From Lantana camara (lineage: Eukaryota; Streptophyta; Magnoliopsida; Lamiales; Verbenaceae), in the NCBI GenBank assembly GCA_037501455.1, contig CM074856.1:97268001-97332000 (forward strand): a DNA stretch of 64,000 bases, read 5' to 3'. The notes beneath the pieces are model-generated. The model was not told the DNA's origin, did not search any database, and saw only the letters and a list, made by a program, of their open reading frames with translations. Positions 36,611-49,502 of this stretch are shown here, piece by piece (within the stretch, counting starts at the first letter, position 1; each line of letters starts with the position of its first letter). The position numbers and the translations under genes are program-made.

Positions 36611-37174
36611 ATAGCTGTAAAGCATATATTAAAGTACTTGAGAAGGACTCGGGATTTTATGCTTATCTATCGCAGTGATGAGCTCATTCCTATTGGGTAC
36701 ACAGATTCGGATTTTCAATCTGATTTGGATTCTAGGCGTTCGACGTCTGGATACGTGTTTACTCTAGGAGGAGCAGCCGTAAGTTGTAGGAGTATTAAGC
36801 AATCTTGCATTGCTGACTCCACCATGGAAGCCGAATACGTGGCAGCTTCGGAAGCAGCTAAAGAAGCGTATTGGTTCCGGAATTTTCTAATGGATCTAGA
36901 AGTCGTCAAGGACGGACTTACGCCGATCACATTGTACTGTGACAATGCTGGAGAGGTGGCCAACTCCAAGGAACCTCGAAGTCATAAACGTGCGAAGCAC
37001 ATCGAGAGGAAGTTTCACATTATACGTGATTATGTGGAACGTGGAGAAGTGGCGGTAGTGAAAATTGGCTCAGTAAATAATCTAGCAGATCCCTTCACTA
37101 AGACTTTGGCGCAAAAGAGTTTTGATACTCATGTAGAAGGGATGGGCCTTAGATATGTAGCCAATTGGATTTAG
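36611..37174 (+). pseudogene. gag-pol: Copia-1 RNase H segment
   Basis: Same frame, ending at TAG 37172-37174. It shows the copia RNase H motifs: YTDSDF with the first acidic residue, TMEAEYVA with the catalytic Glu, YCDN with the next Asp, then the HIERKFHIIRDYV stretch and the C-terminal NLADPFTK motif. The polypurine tract begins 3 bp after the stop. It was functional only as part of the full polyprotein. Confidence 0.92.
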
Positions 37175-37177
37175 GGC

Positions 37178-37188
37178 AAGTGGGAGAT
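37178..37188 (+). other. Copia-1 polypurine tract
   Basis: AAGTGGGAGAT directly precedes the 3' LTR (TGTTGGG at 37189). It is the usual copia plus-strand primer site. Confidence 0.9.
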
Positions 37189-38447
37189 TGTTGGGATTAA
37201 TGCCCTGAAAATCCAATTATATTGTAAATATTTTGGATTAATAAAACTGAAATTAAAGCAAGTTATGAGTATTTTACAAATTTAATAATTGATGACGTGT
37301 GATGGTATTTTTATATGAAATGTGTTTCATAGGAAAAGACTTTAAATACCAGAAGTCACGTGCCATTAAAGTTCTAGTCAGTATGATAAGAAGATGTTCT
37401 TATCAAGACTATAATGTGTTATATAAGATGATTAGTCTTTCGTCATAGGGAAATGGAGTTTCCAATTACAAGACATTGATGATTTTCAATGAGATTGGAA
37501 ACATCGAACTGGACCACTGAGATTGTTCATTTTATACTGCTATCTAAAATGAATAAAATCTCGGAAGCATTAGACTCTTAATCCTGGCAGTGTTTCTACT
37601 TTAGGCATGTAGTGTTAATCACTGTGATGTACTCAGAAGTGAGGTCTCGGTAACGGGTGGCCAAAATACTTTGTACGTCCGGTGATTGCATGAAATGTGC
37701 TAGAGAGAAATATTGATCGAGGAATCTGTAGCCTTGCTGGAAGGTTAAAGATATCCCTGAAATAGATTTTCAAAAAGTTCGAATTAAAACTTTGGCCAAA
37801 GTACTTCGTGTGTTCGTCATCGAAGTGGTATGTTGAATGTGTTTCACATACAGGGTATTTGGACTTAAGGCAAATCAAGAAATTTCAGATTTAAAGTGAA
37901 AAATAAATGATAGTAGTATTGATTTATTTTTCATGGATATTTGTACAGAGGAGTAAAATGCAAAATTATTCTAGATCGAGAAATTCGTGAATAATTTAAT
38001 TAATTTTAGAGTTCAACAATATTTATTTAGTGGAGTTAAATATTATTAAACGGTAATCAATTATTGTCATGGGATGATAATAGATTGACCCGTTTGGAGC
38101 TAAAGTTAATTAGTCCTACAGGTCCCCCCGCAAGCCCCAACGAAGATCAAAGAGAAAATATTAAAACGAGAGAGAGAAATAATTTTTCAAAGAGTTTGAA
38201 AATAGCCAACGAATTTATTTTGAGAAAACAAATTAAATTCCAAAGAGTTGGAAATGCCCAAAATTTTATTTTGGAGAAAATAAAATTTTTCGAGAAAAAA
38301 AAAATTTTTTTTTTCTGACGTGGTAGGTGACGTGTCATACCACGTCAGCGGGTCAGCGCCAAGTGGCGCTGACTGGGCGCCACATGGCACGCCGCGTGGA
38401 CGGCCAGGATTGCGCCACGTCAGCGCGAAGGAACGACCCAGATTGGA
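37189..38447 (+). repeat. Copia-1 3' LTR, part 1
   Basis: Matches 29862-31110 of the 5' LTR with scattered substitutions and a 12-bp length difference near 38360. It ends with the LARD-D TSD copy ttgga (38443-38447). Confidence 0.92.
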
Positions 38448-41400
38448 TGTAGCACCCCGCACGTGAGGCACCACATCCCCCGCACTAAGGCTTAACACGA
38501 GTAACGAAATTGTAAATCCGCACCCGTATCAAACCCTAGCGAACGGGAGACAAATATAAAACCCTTCCTAAGCCAGGCGGAGCTAGACCCTGCAATGGTT
38601 ACCAATTAACCAAAGTATAATGCATTGCAAAGCCAAAATTCACACATACCAACCATAACTAGAATTTGGGCTCTTCAGGCCTCTTTTAAACTCATAAATA
38701 CAGTCTAACAAACCCATTTCAATGATAATTACATAATTATTCAAGTTCATAACACCATAGAATCGATACAAATATAAATTCAATACATGAGTGAGTGCAA
38801 AGACTCTCCTAACCTAACTCGACCAACTTAAAACTCCAACACCTCCGCCTAGCCCGAAACTCCAAAGTCGAACCTGCACACTAAAGTGTTGGGGAGGGAG
38901 AGGGTCAGTCTCTAGAAGTCTGAGTGAGCAGGAGCGATAAATATATATAGAAACATGCACATGCAAATCATAAATTCCGAACAAGGTTTTATATGGAATT
39001 AGTTCCCAAAAAGGGGCAAGAAAAGGACTAATCAATGCTCGGATTTTATGACTAAGTCATTTTAATTTCATTACATTCATAAATCATACATAAATATAAG
39101 GCTCGGCGAGTGAGCGTGCACAACCTCCATCCAAACTCCGACCGTGTACGACAAATATCAATAATATCTTAAATAGGTGATCATGCGATATATCATAATA
39201 CACACAATTCATATATCAAATCCTAAATCATATTCGTTTGGGCAATCCGGTTCCCGGCCTTCCCGCACGGTGCCTATCAATCATAACATATTCATAATCA
39301 TAAGTATAAATCATATTATAACCATCCTTCTTCCTCCGGGTGGTGGACGGGTTAGCAAGACCCGGCCACCCAATCAATGACCAATGGGGTTACATGAATT
39401 CCCCAATTGGCACTCAGCTCCCATTCCCCGCTAAAACTCCTAGCGAGGGCCGGTATCACCGTATATAAGTTGGGACTAGAATATGGGATCCCCGTCAGCC
39501 CTTGCTTCCTCGGTTAGCCACATATACTAAGTCCCGGGCCCGAGAAATCAGAAATCCTAAATGTGTCTCGCCAAATATTCAATTCATAAATACATAACAT
39601 AATTCATAAATACATAACATAATTCATAAATACCTTACCGTGTAATTCGGCATATGCTATATACGTACCTCTCCGTGTCATCCTATTCCGTAGCTAGCAT
39701 GAAGACACACGGTTTGGAGCACAGCCTCATTACAAAACCATTTTGAGCTTATATACGCTCGTAGGTATAACTCAGAAGAATTTACTCGATAACTTCATTT
39801 GAAAACCATATATATATATATAATCATAAGGGTTTTGGCCAAAGCTTTTCACATAAGGGTTGTAGGGTTTGTTATATAGCTAAAACAAAAACACCCTCAC
39901 CTTAACCGTGAAGAAACAAGGATCGAGCACCAAGTGCCTGAACGATCAAAAGCTCTCCACCCTGGAGACAAACTGTACAAAAGACCACAAGACGTGTTCG
40001 TGAGACTCAAGACTCTTAATGAACCATATATGACGCACGGCAATGAAGTGAATATGATATGAATGCATAAATGATCATATTATATCAATAAAATGTTCAT
40101 GTGCACGATTAAGAAATTTAAAACATATAATCAAATCATTCATTCATATGTTTCATTCAATTTTATAAATTCATAAATTCATATAAATTTCCTAAATTCA
40201 TAAATTCATAATTTCATAATGCATATCAATTAATCCATGAATTCATTTAATAATCAAAACACATAATATTCAATTTCACATTTAGGAATAAAATAAATAA
40301 AACGTTCAATCAAAAGTCGATAATTAAATACGCGAAATGGAAATCAATTATTTCAATAACTAAATAAATCAAATAATATTTAAAATATATAATAAATATA
40401 CATATAATATAATATATACATAATATATAATAACATGTATACACATTATATATATATATATACACTCACGTACACACACACACAATATGTATGCATATTT
40501 ATTATATATTACATGCATAAATATATATATACTATATATTATATACCACATGCATGCAATATATATTACACCTTAACCATGCATGCATAAAAACACAACA
40601 CACACCCTACATATATATATATATACAGTCATGCATACACACGCACACACCTTATACAACCATACTTATATATATATATAAGGTAAATATACATGCATGC
40701 AATACAAAACAACCAAGCACACACACCTACACCATAATTACAGCAGCCCAGAAGCAAATCAGCAGTAGCAGCAACAACCAGGAAGACGCAGCAACAGTCC
40801 AAGGAAAACGGGGTGACACCCCCGTGTCACCCTTAAAGCCTGGACCGAGACACCCCCGTGTCTCGGTACAGAAACCCAGCCCTCACAGCACCCCCGTGTC
40901 TCGCTGGTAAGAAGGAAGAAGACACTCCCGTGTCGCACAGCAGCCACAGAACAGAAGGTATGCGGAAATGAACGAAACAGGGGAGGAGAAAGCAAGGAAA
41001 TGAGCAGGCCAAACAAACACATAATTTGCAAGCAATTCAAGCTAACATCTAAGGTGAGATGAGGTTCCAATTGCACAAGAACAGACATGGAATTAACCTC
41101 AAACATGCAACAAAATTGAGAAGGAAAGCGCAGCAGTTTTATGCTGGAAAAACAGGGGATAGCGGGAAAAGAACAGGGCAACCAATTCATGATCAACCAA
41201 CCATCAACACAGCTGCAACTAAGATGAAAATGAATAACATTTAACACCAATACGAGTTCCAAAAGCTAGCAGCAACCCGGTACGTGAAGGGAGTGAAGAT
41301 CGGTTCAAAATTCATTCAAATGCTAAAAAGCTAACTGTTCAAGCACATGTTCCAAAACCCCATGAAATCTGAATCAAAATCAGGGATGAGAGGATGAAAA

Positions 41401-42431
41401 TAATCATAGATGCATGTACAACATAATCCTAACTCACCTCATTGATTGGATGAAAGATGATTGAGATTTGAGCTCTAAAATCCCAAAACTGCACAGTCGC
41501 GGGAAAAACTGGATTGCAGAAGCTTTGGATAAGTTTTCTGGTTTGTGGGAGGATCAGATCGAGATGGGGCAGGTAAGGTCTGATAGGGGGTTGAACTAGG
41601 GTTAAAAGGCCACCAACCATAGTTAATTTGGTCAAGGTTTGAGCAAGATATGGTCATTTTAGTGCAACAAGGTCATTTTGGTCGCCGACTCGTTTCTCGG
41701 TTGAATTTCGGAGGTTCAAATGACTTAGCAAAAATATAAGGCTAGGTTTGCTAAACTCGCATTTTCGTTACGAGTTCAGCGGAGTTGACGGAACTCGAAT
41801 CCGAGTTCCCGAGCTCAAGATATTAAATTCGGAACCAAGGGTACGCTAAGTGTTCGTTAGCCCCCGATTTGGTTCCTTAACACAAATTAAATCCGTTGGC
41901 ATATTAAATGAATTCGAAATTATAACCCGAGCATAAAATCATGTCCGTAATACATATATTTACAACATGCTACAAATTCGTGGCGATCCGAAATCATTTC
42001 ATATAAGAACGAAGCACAAATTAAGTGACATGCCCATTTTCATGCAATTCATGCATAATTCAAATAAATCCCATGCATAAATAGTTTAAATTAAATAAAT
42101 CAAATCAATTTATAAACATCATTAGAGTCACGTAATTTATTAATTAAAACATGATTAATTAACATAACACTTAATTAGCATAATCATTAAATTAATAACA
42201 TAATAAAAAATATAGATATATATATATATTTATATTATACTACGATATATATATATATATATATAGAATTAATAAATTAAAATAAAATATAATAAAATAA
42301 TATAATAACAATTATAATAAAATTAAATATAAAACACATAAAAACAATTAATCACATAGTTGAATAATTTAATTGCACGATTTAGAAACAAATATGACAT
42401 ATTAATAAAATTGAAAAACCGGGGCGTTACA
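38448..42431 (-). repeat. LARD-D 3' LTR
   Basis: 3984 bp. In the sense direction it has a donor-like TGAG|GTGAGTT at 41438/41437, a palindrome array at 40811-40936, TA/TG microsatellite tracts at 40400-40700 (and at 42215-42265, sense-upstream), a conserved 17-nt block at 39491-39507, an acceptor-like TGTGCAG at 38874 and the conserved end block. The frames at 40554-40910 and 40759-41262 overlap on opposite strands and lack domains. Confidence 0.92.
40811..40936. repeat. palindrome array in LARD-D LTR
   Basis: Two perfect 22-bp palindromes with the same core and different arms: GGGTG..CACCC (40811-40832) and CCGAG..CTCGG (40845-40866, followed by GTACAGAA). Two decayed units lie at about 40889-40905 and 40921-40936. 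The second LTR copy is at 47882-48007. Confidence 0.9.
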
Positions 42432-42488
42432 ATCTCTCCCCCTTAAAAGAATCCGTCCTCGGATTCACTGCACGCTTAAAACCACCAA

Positions 42489-42650
42489 TGAGAGATTCCC
42501 CGTCTCTCACAAGCAACAAGGAGAGAGCCCCGTCTCTCGAGCAACAATGAGAGAACCCCGTCTCTCGCAAGCAAAGAGAGTACCCCGTCTCTCAAACAAA
42601 ATAAGAGAAGCCCCGTCTCTTAGAAACAACGAGAGCACCCCGTCTCTCAA
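42489..42650. repeat. hairpin array beside the LARD-D polypurine tract
   Basis: Six units of the GAGAGA-CCCCG-TCTCTC type. One has covarying outer arms (TAAGAGA..TCTCTTA), as in LARD-B. Confidence 0.9.
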
Positions 42651-45498
42651 ACGAAATAAATAAAGCAAGGAAGTCTCCAATACTTCCAAGCAACACACAC
42701 AAAACCCAATTCAAAATCACACAAGCCACCTCAAGGCAAGTAACATATATCAACCACGTTAATCATCAATTACTTCACGTAATTTAACTTGATAAGAAAA
42801 TAAAGCACATAACAAAGAAATTAATAACTTGAATTTGCATGAATATATGCTTCATGAATGCTATAAATACCGTTCACCGTAGGTCACGAAGTTTTAAAAT
42901 TGTGAGTTGTCGTTGTTCAGTGTACCATCTGTCCAGAAGATAAATTCAGTGCTCAGTTTGTCTTTAACCCCTTCAGGATACCCCGATGAAACCATTAAGG
43001 AATCTCTTAGGGATTATACTCTTAGATCCCTTCTATCTGGTACCGCTCCCAGTCTCCACTATTCCTCTTAATCCTCATTCAGCCAACTCTTCTTAATTAA
43101 CCAAATTTGATTTCTCGAATACCCTTAGACCATCCGTATTGAAGTTAGATCCAAAGCTACTATCTTACCCATATCAGAGCTTGAAATACCCTCGAGGATA
43201 ACTACTCCTGACAACCCTGACGATTCAATCCCTACCTTGAGGTATTCTTCATTAGGATCTACCTTAACACGAATCCTTTTCTATCTTCCGTTCATATTAT
43301 CCATTCATTCCTTTTAACCCCTTTAAGGTTGTATTCTGTATCTGACCCTACATCTCTTGGATCAAAGACAGAATGTTCTTGATGCGTTTTGGAGTTTGAT
43401 GTAAATCCTCCAATGATCATCTTTTCCGGTTTGGTTTCTTCGTGGATTTCCTTCCGGATCACCTTTGATAGAACCGATAACTTAATAGTGTTGTCTCGAT
43501 CCCTTAATACTTCTACTAAATAAATCTTGGTCGGCAACATCCCCTTATATAATAGATTGATCCAATTTTCCTTTAGTTAATTCCATCTTAGGAGATCACA
43601 GAAACTCCCGTATAATTTTATCACTCCCAATTTGGAATTCCAGGCATAGAGTCGTTCAGTAACTTTCTTCTTTATCTCTCGAAAAATCTTTCCCCGAACT
43701 TAACATCGTCACTTCTCTCTTGACAACTTAACCATTACCGTCCTCTTATTCATTTCCAATGGCCACCATTAGGATTTCCGGATTCTCCTTAATATGCACC
43801 CCCGTTGTTGCTATTGACATATTTATTCGAGCATTACTTCCATCTTCCATTTTATTTCCCGGTCGTGCTCTCCCCCTTAAAATTTTTGCTCTTTCATCGA
43901 ACTCCCTCAATCTCTCTTCCCCATTCTTATTCGATCCGAACACCCCAAAGATGAATCTAATCTAACTTTCCTTCGGAGGTCCTTTCCACTAACCTATCCC
44001 TTAATAGAAGTTCTTATTTCCCAAGTTCACCTTTCTTCTAACGTCATCCTATTATTTCTCCTCCTCATAACTCAGATGCGGTTCGGTTGAATTGATACTT
44101 GATAGTTGAGGCGAAAGGCTTCCTATCATGTATGCATGTTGGGTTAAAATGACAATGCATGTGTCACGTTTACATCAAGCAATTATACAACACATTAGCG
44201 TAACAAAACCAATTAGAAATGCACGGATAAACATAAGGTTAAAAGAATAAATAATTAGTGCAAAATATGATGCACGTGCTATGAATGTTTTAGAACCTGT
44301 CACCGATGTGGGAAGTTATTAGCTCGTTAGCTTTTCCTCGTTCCTCCAATCCCGAGGTTACTTTGACTGGGTGATTATCCCTTGCCTTTCCCACGGTCTT
44401 CAAGTTTTCCATGAGTCTTTTTGCATCACTTGTATCTTCCACTATCCGAGATTGCAATTCCGTAATCCTTAATTCTTCCACGTCCACCGAGTCAGTATCC
44501 AAACTTCTCCTCGAAATTCGACCTTTACTTCTAATCGTCACCTCAATCAAGAATTCCGCGCTTATCCTTTGTGAATTTAATTCACCTCCAATTGCTTATA
44601 CTTGGGCGCATGATTTCCTTTCCTTCCCGTTTCCATTTGTTGCTCCATATCTTCCAATTTAACCTCACAACATGACAATTCAGCTTGAATTTGGAAAAAT
44701 GAACTCAAATTCTGTTCTCCATATCGCCACCTTCCCTCTATTCGTGTTTACCCAAATGCTTGCCTTCTAGAACCCTGCTTCTAATCACTAGGCTTAGTTC
44801 GAAGTCCTTCTTTGTAGACCCTTGATGCATAACCTCTACCGAATCCCTGTTATCTCTACTCCTCTTAATTTCTAGTACCTCTTCCATGATCCAAATCCAG
44901 GACCAATATATCTTCAAGGTTTTGTTCCCTTCATTCCTTAGGTTGCAAGATCCTGTTGAATCCAATTAATGCACTTCAGGTAGTGGATTCACATAAGTTG
45001 TTCTTTTGAGTCACAACCATCTCTTGATTAACCCCTATTCCTACTCTACCAAATGTTCCTCTGCCATCGCATCGCCAAGGTCGAACCTCCCATTCTGAAT
45101 CCCAACCGTTAATTGCAACTCAGTCTACAAAGCCACACAACTAGCATTCTCCACACTCCTCCCAGGGCATCCTTCCTATCTTCCGTGCCTCAGAAGGAAT
45201 TGTAATAGATTGTTATGATCATAGAACTTGGCCGTGGTTTGATATCATCTTTATAACCTGAAAATCATAACTCTTTTCAAGAATGAATGCATGCGATTAG
45301 TGCATGCTCATGGCACATATTCAATGCGAAAAAAACAAGAATCCATAAAAAAAATGCAACAAGTAATTCAACAAAATTCTTAAGGAAACCAAATTCCATA
45401 TTCAAGATCGATGCAATGCGCACAATATCACATAGTCCCTATGCCGTTCGACTTAGACTGACTCCAACACGACTCAAGAACACCGGTTTTGCAACCGG

Positions 45499-45510
45499 GC
45501 TCTGATACCA
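45499..45510 (-). other. LARD-D primer binding site (tRNA-iMet)
   Basis: The minus strand reads TGGTATCAGAGC, 8 bp from the LTR boundary. The hairpin CCGGTT-GCAA-AACCGG (45483-45498) abuts it. Confidence 0.92.
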
Positions 45511-45518
45511 CTTAAGGA

Positions 45519-48500
45519 TGTAGCACCCAGCACGTAAAGCACCACATCCCCCGCACTAAGGCTTAACACGAGTAACGAAATTGTAAATCCGCACCCGTAT
45601 CAAACCCTAGCGAACGGGAGACAAATATAAAACCCTTCCTAAGCCAGGCGGAGCTAGACCCTGCAATGGTTACCAATTAACCAAAGTATAATGCATTGCA
45701 AAGCCAAAATTCACACATACCAACCATAACTAGAATTTGGGCTCTTCAGGCCTCTTTTAAACTCATAACTACAGTCTAACAAACCCATTTCAATGATAAT
45801 TACATAATTATTCAAGTTCATAACACCATAGAATCGATACAAATATAAATTCAATACATGAGTGAGTGCAAAGACTCTCCTAACCTAACTCGACCAACTT
45901 AAAACTCCAACACCTCCGCCTAGCCCGAAACTCCAAAGTCGAACCTGCACACTAAAGTGTTGGGGAGGGAGAGGGTCAGTCTCTAGAAGACTGAGTGAGC
46001 AGGAGCGATAAATATATATAGAAACATGCACATGCAAATCATAAATTCCGAACAAGGTTTTATATGGAATTAGTTCCCAAAAAGGGGCAAGAAAAGGACT
46101 AATCAATGCTCGGATTTTATGACTAAGTCATTTTAATTTCATTACATTCATAAATCATACATAAATATAAGGCTCGGCGAGTGAGCGTGCACAACCTCCA
46201 TCCAAACTCCGACCGTGTACGACAAATATCAATAATATCTTAAATAGGTGATCATGCGATATATCATAATACACACAATTCATATATCAAATCCTAAATC
46301 ATATTCGTTTGGGCAATCCGGTTCCCGGCCTTCCCGCACGGTGCCTATCAATCATAACATATTCATAATCATAAGTATAAATCATATTATAACCATCCTT
46401 CTTCCTCCGGGTGGTGGACGGGTTAGCAAGACCCGGCCACCCAATCAATGACCAATGGGGTTACATGAATTCCCCAATTGGCACTCAGCTCCCATTCCCC
46501 GCTAAAACTCCTAGCGAGGGCCGGTATCACCGTATATAAGTTGGGACTAGAATATGGGATCCCCGTCAGCCCTTGCTTCCTCGGTTAGCCACATATACTA
46601 AGTCCCGGGCCCGAGAAATCAGAAATCCTAAATGTGTCTCGCCAAATATTCAATTCATAAATACATAACATAATTCATAAATACATAACATAATTCATAA
46701 ATACCTTACCGTGTAATTCGGCATATGCTATATACGTACCTCTCCGTGTCATCCTATTCCGTAGCTAGCATGAAGACACACGGTTTGGAGCACAGCCTCA
46801 TTACAAAACCATTTTGAGCTTATATACGCTCGTAGGTATAACTCAGAAGAATTTACTCGATAACTTCATTTGAAAACCATATATATATATATAATCATAA
46901 GGGTTTTGGCCAAAGCTTTTCACATAAGGGTTGTAGGGTTTGTTATATAGCTAAAACAAAAACACCCTCACCTTAACCGTGAAGAAACAAGGATCGAGCA
47001 CCAAGTGCCTGAACGATCAAAAGCTCTCCACCCTGGAGACAAACTGTACAAAAGACCACAAGACGTGTTCGTGAGACTCAAGACTCTTAATGAACCATAT
47101 ATGACGCACGGCAATGAAGTGAATATGATATGAATGCATAAATGATCATATTATATCAATAAAATGTTCATGTGCACGATTAAGAAATTTAAAACATATA
47201 ATCAAATCATTCATTCATATGTTTCATTCAATTTTATAAATTCATAAATTCATATAAATTTCCTAAATTCATAAATTCATAATTTCATAATGCATATCAA
47301 TTAATCCATGAATTCATTTAATAATCAAAACACATAATATTCAATTTCACATTTAGGAATAAAATAAATAAAACGTTCAATCAAAAGTCGATAATTAAAT
47401 ACGCGAAATGGAAATCAATTATTTCAATAACTAAATAAATCAAATAATATTTAAAATATATAATAAATATACATATAATATAATATATACATAATATATA
47501 ATAACATGTATACACATTATATATATATATATACACTCACGTACACACACACACAATATGTATGCATATTTATTATATATTACATGCATAAATATATATA
47601 TACTATATATTATATACCACATGCATGCAATATATATTACACCTTAACCATGCATGCATAAAAACACAACACACACCCTACATATATATATATATACAGT
47701 CATGCATACACACGCACACACCTTATACAACCATACTTATATATATATATAAGGTAAATATACATGCATGCAATACAAAACAACCAAGCACACACACCTA
47801 CACCATAATTACAGCAGCCCAGAAGCAAATCAGCAGTAGCAGCAACAACCAGGAAGACGCAGCAACAGTCCAAGGAAAACGGGGTGACACCCCCGTGTCA
47901 CCCTTAAAGCCTGGACCGAGACACCCCCGTGTCTCGGTACAGAAACCCAGCCCTCACAGCACCCCCGTGTCTCGCTGGTAAGAAGGAAGAAGACACTCCC
48001 GTGTCGCACAGCAGCCACAGAACAGAAGGTATGCGGAAATGAACGAAACAGGGGAGGAGAAAGCAAGGAAATGAGCAGGCCAAACAAACACATAATTTGC
48101 AAGCAATTCAAGCTAACATCTAAGGTGAGATGAGGTTCCAATTGCACAAGAACAGACATGGAATTAACCTCAAACATGCAACAAAATTGAGAAGGAAAGC
48201 GCAGCAGTTTTATGCTGGAAAAACAGGGGATAGCGGGAAAAGAACAGGGCAACCAATTCATGATCAACCAACCATCAACACAGCTGCAACTAAGATGAAA
48301 ATGAATAACATTTAACACCAATACGAGTTCCAAAAGCTAGCAGCAACCCGGTACGTGAAGGGAGTGAAGATCGGTTCAAAATTCATTCAAATGCTAAAAA
48401 GCTAACTGTTCAAGCACATGTTCCAAAACCCCATGAAATCTGAATCAAAATCAGGGATGAGAGGATGAAAATAATCATAGATGCATGTACAACATAATCC

Positions 48501-49502
48501 TAACTCACCTCATTGATTGGATGAAAGATGATTGAGATTTGAGCTCTAAAATCCCAAAACTGCACAGTCGCGGGAAAAACTGGATTGCAGAAGCTTTGGA
48601 TAAGTTTTCTGGTTTGTGGGAGGATCAGATCGAGATGGGGCAGGTAAGGTCTGATAGGGGGTTGAACTAGGGTTAAAAGGCCACCAACCATAGTTAATTT
48701 GGTCAAGGTTTGAGCAAGATATGGTCATTTTAGTGCAACAAGGTCATTTTGGTCGCCGACTCGTTTCTCGGTTGAATTTCGGAGGTTCAAATGACTTAGC
48801 AAAAATATAAGGCTAGGTTTGCTAAACTCGCATTTTCGTTACGAGTTCAGCGGAGTTGACGGAACTCGAATCCGAGTTCCCGAGCTCAAGATATTAAATT
48901 CGGAACCAAGGGTACGCTAAGTGTTCGTTAGCCCCCGATTTGGTTCCTTAACACAAATTAAATCCGTTGGCATATTAAATGAATTCGAAATTATAACCCG
49001 AGCATAAAATCATGTCCGTAATACATATATTTACAACATGCTACAAATTCGTGGCGATCCGAAATCATTTCATATAAGAACGAAGCACAAATTAAGTGAC
49101 ATGCCCATTTTCATGCAATTCATGCATAATTCAAATAAATCCCATGCATAAATAGTTTAAATTAAATAAATCAAATCAATTTATAAACATCATTAGAGTC
49201 ACGTAATTTATTAATTAAAACATGATTAATTAACATAACACTTAATTAGCATAATCATTAAATTAATAACATAATAAAAAATATAGATATATATATATAT
49301 TTATATTATACTACGATATATATATATATATATATAGAATTAATAAATTAAAATAAAATATAATAAAATAATATAATAACAATTATAATAAAATTAAATA
49401 TAAAACACATAAAAACAATTAATCACATAGTTGAATAATTTAATTGCACGATTTAGAAACAAATATGACATATTAATAAAATTGAAAAACCGGGGCGTTA
49501 CA
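45519..49502 (-). repeat. LARD-D 5' LTR
   Basis: 3984 bp, nearly identical to 38448-42431. Visible differences are in the terminal 25 bp, near 45768 and near 45989. Palindromes 47882-48007, donor-like site 48509/48508, acceptor-like site 45945. Confidence 0.92.

Larger units (their letters stand above)
42432..45518 (-). other. LARD-D internal region with PPT
   Basis: The polypurine tract is the complement of 42432-42445. A six-unit hairpin array lies at 42489-42650 and the conserved motif ATACCGTTCACC at 42867-42878. Four sense-strand (minus) open frames of 65-86 codons (43292-43540, 43746-43943, 44290-44550, 44738-44965) give Lys/Glu/Arg-rich peptides, but the sense strand is strongly purine-rich, which alone produces such peptides. 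No known domain is seen. Confidence 0.8.
38448..49502 (-). mobile_element. LARD-D: complete, youngest nested LARD
   Basis: LTRs of 3984 bp at 38448-42431 and 45519-49502 around a 3087-bp interior. Ends TGTAGC..GTTACA, TSD ttgga at 38443-38447 and 49503-49507. Minus strand by primer site (45499-45510) and polypurine tract (42432-42445). I counted about five substitutions between the LTRs. It is a diverged sister of LARD-B (same ends, interior layout, palindrome class). Innermost element of the six-deep nest. Confidence 0.93.

Noticed and set aside
40400..40700. TA/TG microsatellites as a functional element
   Set aside because: Simple-sequence tracts, identical in the second LTR by duplication; nothing beyond length instability is implied.
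40554..41262. 118- and 167-codon open frames repeated at 47625-48333
   Set aside because: The repetition is only the LTR duplication of LARD-D. The two frames overlap on opposite strands, cover microsatellite and palindrome DNA, and have no recognisable domain.
43292..44965. Four sense-strand open frames in the LARD-D interior as a possible gag relic
   Set aside because: The peptides are Lys/Glu/Arg-rich, but the strand is purine-rich, which explains this. No zinc knuckle or other Gag motif was found and the LARD-B equivalents are not open. A search against plant Gag profiles would settle it.
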